Assembly: GCA_019634895.1 (NCBI GenBank)
Contig: JAHCAM010000009.1
Coordinates: forward strand, 1-64,000
Reading direction: 5' to 3'
From: Steroidobacteraceae bacterium
GTDB lineage: Bacteria; Pseudomonadota; Gammaproteobacteria; Steroidobacterales; Steroidobacteraceae
DNA length: 64,000 bases
Below the pieces are notes generated by a model. That model saw only the letters and a list, made by a program, of their open reading frames with translations. It did no database searches and was not told the origin of the DNA. The translations under genes and the position numbers were made by a program. Shown one piece after another: positions 10,298-17,965 of this stretch. Numbering within the stretch: position 1 is the stretch's first letter; each line of letters opens with the position of its first letter.

Positions 10298-12412
10298 ATG
10301 CGGCTGGATGAGCGCAAGGGTCGCGGGGCATTGTCGAACCGCGCCGGGCGGTTCGAATCGCTCGCGGTCGAGCGCGTGGACGACGGCTGGGGAATCCTCG
10401 ACGAACCCCTGCCGCCGCTCGAGACCAGGGTCCTGCCGGAGCCCGCGCAGTCCGTCATCACGCGCAACAACTCCCCGGACATTCCCTTCGACCAGTCCAT
10501 CAATCCTTATCGTGGATGCGAGCATGGATGTGTCTACTGCCTGTCGGGAGACACCCCGATCCTCATGGGCGACGGCAGCCAGAAACCTCTGGCCGAGCTT
10601 GCGGTCGGCGACGAGATCTACGGCACGGTGAAGTACGGGCACTACCGCCGCTATGCGCGTACGCATGTGCTCGTCCATTGGCGGACGACCAAGCCGGCCT
10701 GGCGGATACGGCTCGCGGACGGCACTGAAGTCGTCGCGAGTGGCGATCACCGATTCCTCACCGAGCGCGGATGGAAGTTTGTGGCGAAAGACGAGGCAGG
10801 TGGCCAGCGGCCGCACTTGACGCTTAACAACACGCTGATGGGCTTCGGTGCGATTCCAGCCACGACGGCCCGCGAGCATTCGCGCGACTATCGGCGCGGA
10901 TACCTTTGCGGGCTTATCCGGGGCGACGGCCACCTCGGTGTGTACCGGTACGCCCGGCCCGGAAGGGCCAACGGCGACCAGTATCGATTCCGGCTGGCAA
11001 TGGCGGACCTGGCAGCCCTTGAGCGCGCAACGGATTTTCTGTCCGGTTTCGGGATCGCGACCGATCGATTCCTGTTCAGTGCGGGCACGGCTATACGCCG
11101 GCGAATGGAAGCGATCCGCACCAGCGCGAGAGCCTCGGTGGCCGCGATAGGCAAGCTGATCGAATGGCCTGATCGTCCCGAAGGTGACTGGGCTCGCGGC
11201 TTCGCAGGGGGCATTTTCGATGCCGAAGGCTCCTTCGGCGGGGGCACCATCCGGATTGCGAACACCGATCGCAGGATGATCGAGGCACTTTCCGAAGGCC
11301 TGCGCAGGTCTGGATTCGACTCGCTCGTCGAAACGTCGCGGCCAGCGGCGCAGAAGCCTGTTCACTATGTGCGGGTTCGTGGCGGTCTCCGCGAGCATCT
11401 GCGCTTCATTCGCGTATTTGATCCTGCCATCGAGCGCAAGCGGGATTTCCAGGCTCAAGCGGTCAAGTCCGCGGCCAGGCTGGAGGTTGTCGAGATCGAG
11501 CCGCTCGGCCGGGCCATCGAACTCTTCGACATCACGACCGGAACCGGCGACTTCGTCGCCAACGGCATCATCAGTCATAACTGTTTCGCCCGCCCCAGCC
11601 ATGCCTACGTCAACCTCTCGCCCGGCCTCGATTTCGAGACGAAGCTCTTCTTCAAGCAGGACGCGGCCTTGCGTCTGCGGCAGGAACTGAACCGCCGGGC
11701 CTACAAACCAAGCCCCATCAACCTCGGCGCCAACACCGACCCCTACCAGCCGCTCGAGAAGAAGATGGGCATCACCCGCTCGATCCTGGAGGTGCTCGCC
11801 GAGGCGCACCACCCGGTGACCATCGTGACCAAGTCGGCCCTGGTGGTGCGGGACCTGGACCTGCTGCGCACGCTCGCCGCGGAACATCTGGTCAAGGTCT
11901 TTGTCAGTCTCACCACGCTGGACGACGAACTGAAGCGGAAGATGGAGCCGCGGGCGTCGGGACCGGCGGCGCGGCTGGCGGCGATCAGGAGCCTGTCGTC
12001 GGCAGGCATCCCGACGGGCGTGATGTTCGCCCCGGTGGTGCCGGCCATCAACGACCACGAGCTCGAGGAGGTGCTGGCCGCGGCGGCTGAGGCGGGCGCG
12101 AAGACGGCGGGTTACCTGCTGCTGCGCCTGCCGGGAGAGGTCAGGGACATCTTCTATGAGTGGCTGCAGGCGCATTACCCCGAGCGCGCGAACCGCGTTC
12201 GCAACCGCATCCGCGAGCTGCGCGGCGGCCGCGACAACGACCCGCGTTTCGGCCACCGCATGCGCGGCCACGGCCCCTGGGCCGCGTTGTTGCGCCGGCG
12301 CTTCGAGGAATCCTGCCGCAGGAACGCCCTGGAAACGGGCCGCAGCAGCCCGCTCGCCACGGACCGCTTCGTTGCGCCGAACCGTGCGCCGGGCCAGATG
12401 GCGCTGTTCTGA
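10298..12412 (+). CDS. PA0069-family radical SAM protein interrupted by an intein
   Basis: The 704-residue precursor is made of a ~356-residue host protein plus a 348-residue intein (residues 81-428). The N-extein ends NPYRGCEHGCVY and the C-extein begins CFARPSHAYVNLS. Splicing restores the radical SAM [4Fe-4S] motif CxxxCxxC (C74, C78 and the +1 cysteine C429). The C-extein has the SAM-binding GANTDPYQPLEKKM and the family pattern related to spore photoproduct lyase; the exact reaction is unknown, but SOS control suggests DNA damage or stress. Without splicing the Fe-S site would lack its third cysteine, so activity should depend on splicing. The start overlaps no other gene; see the LexA box. 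Confidence 0.93.
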   Translation: MRLDERKGRGALSNRAGRFESLAVERVDDGWGILDEPLPPLETRVLPEPAQSVITRNNSPDIPFDQSINPYRGCEHGCVYCLSGDTPILMGDGSQKPLAELAVGDEIYGTVKYGHYRRYARTHVLVHWRTTKPAWRIRLADGTEVVASGDHRFLTERGWKFVAKDEAGGQRPHLTLNNTLMGFGAIPATTAREHSRDYRRGYLCGLIRGDGHLGVYRYARPGRANGDQYRFRLAMADLAALERATDFLSGFGIATDRFLFSAGTAIRRRMEAIRTSARASVAAIGKLIEWPDRPEGDWARGFAGGIFDAEGSFGGGTIRIANTDRRMIEALSEGLRRSGFDSLVETSRPAAQKPVHYVRVRGGLREHLRFIRVFDPAIERKRDFQAQAVKSAARLEVVEIEPLGRAIELFDITTGTGDFVANGIISHNCFARPSHAYVNLSPGLDFETKLFFKQDAALRLRQELNRRAYKPSPINLGANTDPYQPLEKKMGITRSILEVLAEAHHPVTIVTKSALVVRDLDLLRTLAAEHLVKVFVSLTTLDDELKRKMEPRASGPAARLAAIRSLSSAGIPTGVMFAPVVPAINDHELEEVLAAAAEAGAKTAGYLLLRLPGEVRDIFYEWLQAHYPERANRVRNRIRELRGGRDNDPRFGHRMRGHGPWAALLRRRFEESCRRNALETGRSSPLATDRFVAPNRAPGQMALF
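10538..11581 (+). other. LAGLIDADG intein within the radical SAM protein
   Basis: Residues 81-428 of the host frame. Block A starts at Cys81 (CLSGDTPILMGDG). Block B has His151 in VVASGDHRFLTERGW. The homing endonuclease has two LAGLIDADG motifs, LCGLIRGDG (D210) and FAGGIFDAEG (E310), with both acidic residues kept. Block F/G is IELFDITTGTGDFVANGI ending in His-Asn, followed by Cys+1. All splicing residues (Cys1, block B His, terminal HN, Cys+1) are present, so it should be a functional mini-protein splicer with a probably active endonuclease. Insertion inside the most conserved codons of a gene is typical of inteins. Its codon use looks less GC-biased than its neighbours. Confidence 0.95.
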
Positions 12413-12463
12413 TCGCGGCGTATACTCGATCCGGTTCGCCGCCGCTGCCCCGGAGTCGCCCCC

Positions 12464-13162
12464 ATGCCGACCCTGAACCGCATTTCCCTGCCGCACGCCG
12501 GCACCGGCGCCGCGGCGCTCGTCCTGCTCTCCGGCTGCATGACCGCCCACCTCGAGGAAGACCGCAGCATGTCCACGGCGATCGCCTCGCACGAGGCCGT
12601 GGTGCTGCTCGCCAAGCCGCACGTCGAGGGCATCACCGCCGAGGACGAGTTCATGGACTGCGTCGGCAACAAGCTGAACCGGCAGCGCGGCATCCAGGTG
12701 CGCTCCAACGACGAGTTCGTGGACTCGATGTTCCCCTGGCTCGAACCGTCCACCGCGCCGCAGCGCCCGGAGGGCGTGACCAAGCTGCTCGCGCGTGACG
12801 CGGTCGCGGATCGCATCGCAGAGAGCGGCGTGCGCTACCTGATCTGGGTGGACGGCGCGACCCGCAAGACCGACAGCGGCGGCAGCATCACCTGCACGGT
12901 CGGCCCCGCCGGCGGCGGCTGCATCGGCTTCGGCTGGTGGGAGAAGGAATCCGATTACCAGGCCACGGTCTGGGACATCGCCGAGGCGAAGACCGCCGGC
13001 TCCGTGTCCACGAACGTGACCGGCACTTCCGCGCTGGTCGGCGTGCTGGTGCCGCTGCCCTTCATCGCGCGGGTGCAGGGAACGGCCTGCGACCGGCTGG
13101 CGAGCCAGCTCGGGGCGTTCCTGAAGGGCGAGGACCCGTCCGTCGTGCCCGAGGGCGGCTGA
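12464..13162 (+). CDS. Lipoprotein of unknown function
   Basis: A 232-residue protein with a long basic N-region and lipobox LLSGC at about residue 25, so it should be outer-membrane or periplasm anchored. The mature part has VVLLAKPHVEGITAEDEF, a central SGVRYLIWVDG segment, paired cysteines around ITCTVGPAGGGCIGFGW and a hydrophobic TSALVGVLVPLPFIARVQ stretch. The pattern (a conserved DAVADRIAESGVRYLIWV region, then a beta-rich domain) recalls stress-associated lipoproteins, but I do not recognise a family. It lies 51 bases after the radical SAM gene and ahead of the next lipoprotein on the same strand. Confidence 0.7.
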   Translation: MPTLNRISLPHAGTGAAALVLLSGCMTAHLEEDRSMSTAIASHEAVVLLAKPHVEGITAEDEFMDCVGNKLNRQRGIQVRSNDEFVDSMFPWLEPSTAPQRPEGVTKLLARDAVADRIAESGVRYLIWVDGATRKTDSGGSITCTVGPAGGGCIGFGWWEKESDYQATVWDIAEAKTAGSVSTNVTGTSALVGVLVPLPFIARVQGTACDRLASQLGAFLKGEDPSVVPEGG

Positions 13163-13275
13163 CCCCCCCGGTAGAGGCCGGGTTGTGAACCATCGGCCGG
13201 AAGCGCTCTCCAAACTGAAAATGCGGACCCATAGCCGGTCCCGCCCGATCGCGGGTTTGCCGGTGGGAGGCTGAG

Positions 13276-14415
13276 ATGGACATGAAACGGCTGTTGCGTG
13301 GCATTTCGACCGCGGTTCTCGTGGCCATGCTGGCCGGGTGCCTGAGTTCCGGCGGCGGCATGACGCAGCCCGGATCCAGCGGCGGCTCTTCGGGCGGTTC
13401 CTCCGGTGGCGGAAGCTCGGGTGGAGGCTCCTCGGGCGGCGGTTCGTCCGGCGGCGGTTCGTCCGGCGGGGGCGGCGGCATGCCCGGCGGCGGCGGCGGT
13501 TCCTCGGGTGGCGGCGGCATGCCCGGCAGTGGCGGCGGCGGCGTCATCATCGGCGGTGACACGGGCTCGGGCGGTGGCGGTGCCGGCGACGCGGGCGGTG
13601 GCGGCAGCACTTCCGATTCCCAGTTCCCGAGCAAGAGCAGGACCGGCGCCGGCGGCGATGCGCCGATCCCGATCCCCGGCGGCTCAGCGGGTGGTGCAGC
13701 CGGTGGTTCGACCCAGGGCAAGCCGGGCGGCTCGTCCACGGCGACACCCTGCGACGAGAATGCGAAAGACGGCGATGCCGCGGCGAACTGCGCGAAGAAG
13801 GGCGAAGGCGGCGCCGGCACCAACCAGCCGGGGGACGGCCAGCCCGCAGGCGGAAGCAGCAGCAGCGGCAGCGGCGGTACGCCCGGAGATCCCGCCGGCG
13901 GCCAGCCCGGCCCGGGTGCGGGCCCCGCGGTGCCATCGTCCGGCGGCGCCGGCCGCAGCGAGGAAATCGGCAAGCGCCTCGACGAGACCTTCGGGACCTT
14001 CGACGAGACCGTGCGCACGGCGCAGGCGCAGATCGCCAAGGAACGCGAAGCCGCACAGGGCGGCGGCGGCAGCGAGGTCGGCACCGGCACCGACGCGGAC
14101 GGCGAGAGCGGCGGCAAGGGAGCTGCCGGCGGCGATGGCCCCAGGTCGCGCGGCGGGCTCGAGTCGGTCAACAAGTCCGCGAGCGCGAGGACCGGGGATC
14201 CTGGCACCGACCCGCGTGAGGTCAGCGAGCAGGGCGGCGTCGGCGGCGGCACCTCGGCCGGCCGCGGCCCGACCGGCGTCCCTTCCGACATCCCGGATGG
14301 CCGCGACGACGACATCGTCGCGCGCCAGATCCGCGAGGCGGCGATGAAGGAAACCGACCCCGAGCTGCGCGAGGCGCTGTGGGAAGAGTACCGCCGCTAC
14401 AAGAGGGGCCGCTGA
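13276..14415 (+). CDS. Gly/Ser-rich lipoprotein
   Basis: A 379-residue protein with a short basic start (MDMKRLLRG) and lipobox LAGC near residue 22. Residues ~25-110 are almost pure Gly/Ser repeats, followed by a longer disordered Gly/Pro/Ser/Lys region with two cysteines. The only ordered-looking parts are a helical segment (EEIGKRLDETFGTFDETVRT, then AQAQIAKEREA) and the C-terminal helix IREAAMKETDPELREALWEE ending in basic YRRYKRGR. The C-terminal helix may be the binding part and the rest a flexible tether across the periplasm (inference). It precedes two more genes in the same direction and may be the first gene of the kinase/VWA cluster. Start ATG 13276 with GGTGGGAGG upstream. Confidence 0.7.
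   Translation: MDMKRLLRGISTAVLVAMLAGCLSSGGGMTQPGSSGGSSGGSSGGGSSGGGSSGGGSSGGGSSGGGGGMPGGGGGSSGGGGMPGSGGGGVIIGGDTGSGGGGAGDAGGGGSTSDSQFPSKSRTGAGGDAPIPIPGGSAGGAAGGSTQGKPGGSSTATPCDENAKDGDAAANCAKKGEGGAGTNQPGDGQPAGGSSSSGSGGTPGDPAGGQPGPGAGPAVPSSGGAGRSEEIGKRLDETFGTFDETVRTAQAQIAKEREAAQGGGGSEVGTGTDADGESGGKGAAGGDGPRSRGGLESVNKSASARTGDPGTDPREVSEQGGVGGGTSAGRGPTGVPSDIPDGRDDDIVARQIREAAMKETDPELREALWEEYRRYKRGR
13376..13560 (+). repeat. Low-complexity Gly/Ser codon repeat
   Basis: Tandem GGC/GGT/TCC/TCG codons in irregular 9- to 12-base units encoding GGSSGGG-type repeats inside the Gly/Ser-rich lipoprotein. Length variation by replication slippage is possible. Confidence 0.8.
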
Positions 14416-14437
14416 GGCCGCTCCGGGCGCATCCGGC

Positions 14438-15712
14438 ATGAACGCGACGACCCGGTTCACCCTGCTTGCGGCCGCGGCGCTCGTCGCCGCCGGCTGCGTG
14501 AAGGAGACGCGGCCGCTGCCGGTCCTGCAGGCCACGCAGGCGACGACCGAGATCCCGGACGCGCAGCTGCTCGACGTGGGCGTCCACATCTTCGACCCGG
14601 GCATCCCGAAGCAGCTCGAGGAGAATCCGGACCTCGCGCCGAAGCTGCTCATCTATCCCGAGATCCGCCGGGCCGAGGCGCGCTTCGCCGCGATGCAGCT
14701 GCGCGACACGCTCGAGGGCACCGGCCACTGGGGCACCGCGCGCGTGGTGCCGGCGAGCGTGACCTCGTTCGACGTGACGGTGGACGGGCGCATCGTCGAG
14801 TCCAACGGCAAGTACCTGACGCTCGAGATCACGGCGACGGACGCCACCGGCCGGGTGTGGATCAGGAAGCAGGAGTTCGAGGGCCTCGCCGACACGCGGG
14901 CCTACAAGGACGGCTACAGCGCCGGGCGCGACCCGTTCGAGAACGTGTACGTGCACATCGCCAACGCGCTGCTGGAGGCGCGCGGCAAGCTGCCGCCCGC
15001 CGAGGTCGCCAACATCCGCCGCGTCAGCGAGCTGCGCTTCGCGGTGGATTTCGCGCCGGTCGCCTTCGGCCAGTACCTGGAGCAGGACCGCAGGAGCGGC
15101 CAGTACCGCGTGCTGCGGCTGCCGGCGGACGACGACGTGATGCTCGGCCGGATCCGCCAGATCCGCGACCGCGACTACGGCATGATCGACACGGTCAGCG
15201 AGAACTACGCTGCGTTCAGCGAGCGCCTCGAGGAGCCGTACACCTACTGGCGCCGCTTCACCTACGACGAGATCGTGGCCGCGGAGAAGGTCAAGCAGCA
15301 GGCCCGCAACCGCATGCTCATGGGCGCCGCCGCGATCGCGGCCGCGGTGATGGTCCCCGACAGCTGCAACAGCAGCAGCTGCGCGCGCATGGCGGACTAT
15401 GCCCGTTACGGCGCCATGGCCGGCGGCGTGGCCGGCGTCATCAGCGGCTACCGCAAGCGCGAGGAAGCCAAGATCCACGAGGAAACGCTGAAGGAGATGT
15501 CGGGCTCGTTCGAGAGCGAGGCCGCGCCGCTGATCGTGGACGTCGAGGGGCGCACGCTGCGGCTCACCGGCACGGCCGAGGAACAATACGCGGAGTGGCG
15601 CAAGCTGCTGCACGAACTGTACAAGGAGGAGACCGGCCTCGTTCCCGTCGCGCCGCTTGCGCCGGCGGCGGGTGCCGCGGCGCAGGGTGCCCGGCCGGCC
15701 GGCGCGGGTTGA
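14438..15712 (+). CDS. Lipoprotein of unknown function, kinase-cluster associated
   Basis: A 424-residue protein with lipobox VAAGC at about residue 20. The first ~200 mature residues form an alpha/beta domain (DVGVHIFDPGIPKQ, then PELRR-like IYPEIRRAEARFAAMQLRD) seen in lipoproteins that vary along large envelope clusters. A hydrophobic helix near residues 288-305 (MLMGAAAIAAAVMV) and a second at ~325-340 (YGAMAGGVAGVISGY) flank a Cys-containing loop. A final beta strand/helix region ends in an Ala/Pro-rich tail. It ends 6 bases before the kinase start, so it is very likely in the same operon. I do not recognise a named family. Confidence 0.75.
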   Translation: MNATTRFTLLAAAALVAAGCVKETRPLPVLQATQATTEIPDAQLLDVGVHIFDPGIPKQLEENPDLAPKLLIYPEIRRAEARFAAMQLRDTLEGTGHWGTARVVPASVTSFDVTVDGRIVESNGKYLTLEITATDATGRVWIRKQEFEGLADTRAYKDGYSAGRDPFENVYVHIANALLEARGKLPPAEVANIRRVSELRFAVDFAPVAFGQYLEQDRRSGQYRVLRLPADDDVMLGRIRQIRDRDYGMIDTVSENYAAFSERLEEPYTYWRRFTYDEIVAAEKVKQQARNRMLMGAAAIAAAVMVPDSCNSSSCARMADYARYGAMAGGVAGVISGYRKREEAKIHEETLKEMSGSFESEAAPLIVDVEGRTLRLTGTAEEQYAEWRKLLHELYKEETGLVPVAPLAPAAGAAAQGARPAGAG

Positions 15713-15718
15713 ACCCCC

Positions 15719-17965
15719 ATGCTGGATCTCACGCCCGGGCTCGAAATCGGCGCCCGGTTTGCACTGATTCGCCGGCTCGGCCGCGGCGGCGCCGCGGAGG
15801 TCTGGCTCGCGGATGACCGCGAGCGCGGCGCGCAGGCCGCGCTCAAGATCCTCGATCCCGCGGATCCCCCCGATCCCGGGCTGGCGCGCCGCCTGGAAGA
15901 GGAGGCCGCGCGCGCGAACCGGCTGCCGCGCGGGCACGCCGTGCTTCATCACGGCGTCATCGCAACCGACGGCCTGCTGCTGGTCGCGATGGAGTACATG
16001 CCGGGCGGCGACCTCGGCCAGTTCCGCGGCCGCTCCTTCGAAAGCTGGGCCGGCGCCGTGGACGACGTCGCCGCGGCGCTCGCGGCCTGCCACGCGGCGG
16101 GCATCGTGCACCGCGACCTCAAGTGCGGCAACGTGCTGCTGGACGCCGATGGCCGCGCGCGGCTCGCGGACTTCGGCGTCGCCCTGGCCGCGGGCAGCCG
16201 CGCCGCCGGCGGCTCGCCCTACAACGCGAGCCCGCAGCAGCTGCGCGGCGAGCCGGCGCAGCCGGCCGACGACCTCTACGCCTTCGGCGCGCTGCTCTAC
16301 GAGCTGATCGCCGGCCACCCGCCCTGGTATCCCGAGATCACGCGCGACCGCGTGCTGCACGAGCCGGTGCCGCCGCTGGTGCCGCGCGGCGAGGTGCCGG
16401 TCGGCGTGCGCGAGCTCGCGCTGCGCCTGCTCGCCAAGTCGCCGCGCGAACGGCCCGCCCTGGCTGACGTGCGCGCACGCCTGGCGGCGGCAGGGGCGGG
16501 CGACGTGGGCGTGGTCGAGCCGATCGTGCACGCCCTGCCGTCGGCGCCACAACGCCCGCGCCGCGGCCGCGGCTGGATGCCGGTGGCTGTGGTCGTCGCT
16601 GCGGTCGCGATCGCCGCTGCATTCTTCTGGTTGCCGCAGCACTTCGGGGGTGGCGGCAGCTTCGAGCAGGAGGCGCGCAGCGAAGCGGAGCGCCTCGCGC
16701 AGGAACAGCAGGCGCGCGAGGACGCGCTCGCGGCCGCGGCCGTGGCGCGCGCAGCCGCCGAGGAAGCGCGTGCCGGTTTCGATGCCGCCTTCGCCGCGCT
16801 CGACGGCCGCGCGGCCGCGCGCTGGGCGACCGCGGACTTCGCCGCCGCGCGCGATGCCGGCGCGCTGGCGGCCCGGCAGTTCTCGGTCGAGGACTACGGT
16901 TCCGCGGCGGCCGGCTGGGGCGAGGCCGGAACGCTGCTGGCTGCCATCGAGGCGCGCAGGCCGCAGGCGGTCGCCGAGGCGCTCGCCCGCGGCGAGGCGG
17001 CGCTGCGTGAGGGCCGCACCGGCGCGGCACGCGACGCCTTTGGTCTGGTGCAGGCGATCGAGCCCGCGCATGCGGGCGCCGCGGCCGGCATCGCCCGCGC
17101 CGGCCGCATCGAGCAGACCTTCGCCATCGTGGATGCCGCGGCCGCCGACGAGCGCGCCGGGCGGATGTCCGTCGCTGAACAGGGCTACCGCCGCGCGCTC
17201 GCGATCGACCCGGCGGCGCCGGGCGCAGCCGAGGGACTGGCGCGCATTTCCGGCCGGCGCGCCGGCGAGGCCTACGCCGCCGCGATGTCGCGCGGACTCG
17301 CGGAGATGGCGGCGGGCCGCGTCGGCCCGGCGCGCGCAGCGCTCGGCGAGGCGCTGGCGCTGCGGCCCGGCTCGCAGGAGGCCGCCGATGCGCTGGCCGC
17401 CCTCGACCAGGGCCAGCGCGCGGGCGCGCTCGCCACGCTCGAACAGCGCGCCCGCTCGGCGGAATCCGCCGAGCGCTGGGACGAAGCGCTTTCCGCCTGG
17501 CGCGAGGCCGTGGCGCTGGAGCCCACGCTCGAGTCGGCCCGTGCCGGCGTTGCGCGGGCCGGGCCGCGCGCGGAACTGCAGGGCGCGATCGAAGCTCTGA
17601 ACCGGGAGCCGCAGCGTTTGTGGGATCCCGCCGGGCGTGCCGAGGCGCGCCGGCTGCTCGCCGCCGCAGCCGACGCCGGCAACCCGAGGCAGCGCCTGGC
17701 GGCGGCGGCGGCGGAGCTCGAACGGCTCACGGCGGCGGCGCAGACGCCGGTCCGGCTGCGGCTGCAGTCGGATGGCGTCACCAGCGTCACGATCTACCGC
17801 GTCGGCCAGTACGGGGCCTTCTCCGTGCGCGAGGTGGAGCTGCTGCCGGGGCGCTATACGGTCGTCGGCACGCGAAACGGCTATCGTGACGTCCGCCGGG
17901 AGATCGTGCTGCCGCCGGGAGCGCCTGCGGCGGTGGTCATGGTGAAGTGCGAGGAACCGATTTGA
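15719..17965 (+). CDS. Membrane-anchored Ser/Thr protein kinase with periplasmic TPR-like domain
   Basis: A 748-residue Hanks-type kinase. Gly-rich loop LGRGGAAEVW (residues 20-29), catalytic lysine in AALKIL, H131-R-D133 in VHRDLKCGNVLLD, and D151-F-G in LADFGVAL. The kinase domain is cytoplasmic and ends near residue 265. One transmembrane helix follows (W286 to about 306). The C-terminal ~430 residues are helical, rich in Ala/Glu/Arg with TPR periodicity, and finish in a small beta domain (TIYRVGQYGAFSVREVELLP) like a PEGA unit. It should sense an envelope state and phosphorylate cytoplasmic targets; the FHA protein encoded downstream is the obvious reader. The stop overlaps the next start. 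No partner PP2C phosphatase is in the window. Confidence 0.9.
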   Translation: MLDLTPGLEIGARFALIRRLGRGGAAEVWLADDRERGAQAALKILDPADPPDPGLARRLEEEAARANRLPRGHAVLHHGVIATDGLLLVAMEYMPGGDLGQFRGRSFESWAGAVDDVAAALAACHAAGIVHRDLKCGNVLLDADGRARLADFGVALAAGSRAAGGSPYNASPQQLRGEPAQPADDLYAFGALLYELIAGHPPWYPEITRDRVLHEPVPPLVPRGEVPVGVRELALRLLAKSPRERPALADVRARLAAAGAGDVGVVEPIVHALPSAPQRPRRGRGWMPVAVVVAAVAIAAAFFWLPQHFGGGGSFEQEARSEAERLAQEQQAREDALAAAAVARAAAEEARAGFDAAFAALDGRAAARWATADFAAARDAGALAARQFSVEDYGSAAAGWGEAGTLLAAIEARRPQAVAEALARGEAALREGRTGAARDAFGLVQAIEPAHAGAAAGIARAGRIEQTFAIVDAAAADERAGRMSVAEQGYRRALAIDPAAPGAAEGLARISGRRAGEAYAAAMSRGLAEMAAGRVGPARAALGEALALRPGSQEAADALAALDQGQRAGALATLEQRARSAESAERWDEALSAWREAVALEPTLESARAGVARAGPRAELQGAIEALNREPQRLWDPAGRAEARRLLAAAADAGNPRQRLAAAAAELERLTAAAQTPVRLRLQSDGVTSVTIYRVGQYGAFSVREVELLPGRYTVVGTRNGYRDVRREIVLPPGAPAAVVMVKCEEPI

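Noticed and set aside
13376..13560. CRISPR-like or tandem-repeat array
   Set aside because: Periodic Gly/Ser codons inside a lipoprotein gene. Units are irregular and there are no spacers. No CRISPR array was seen anywhere in the window.
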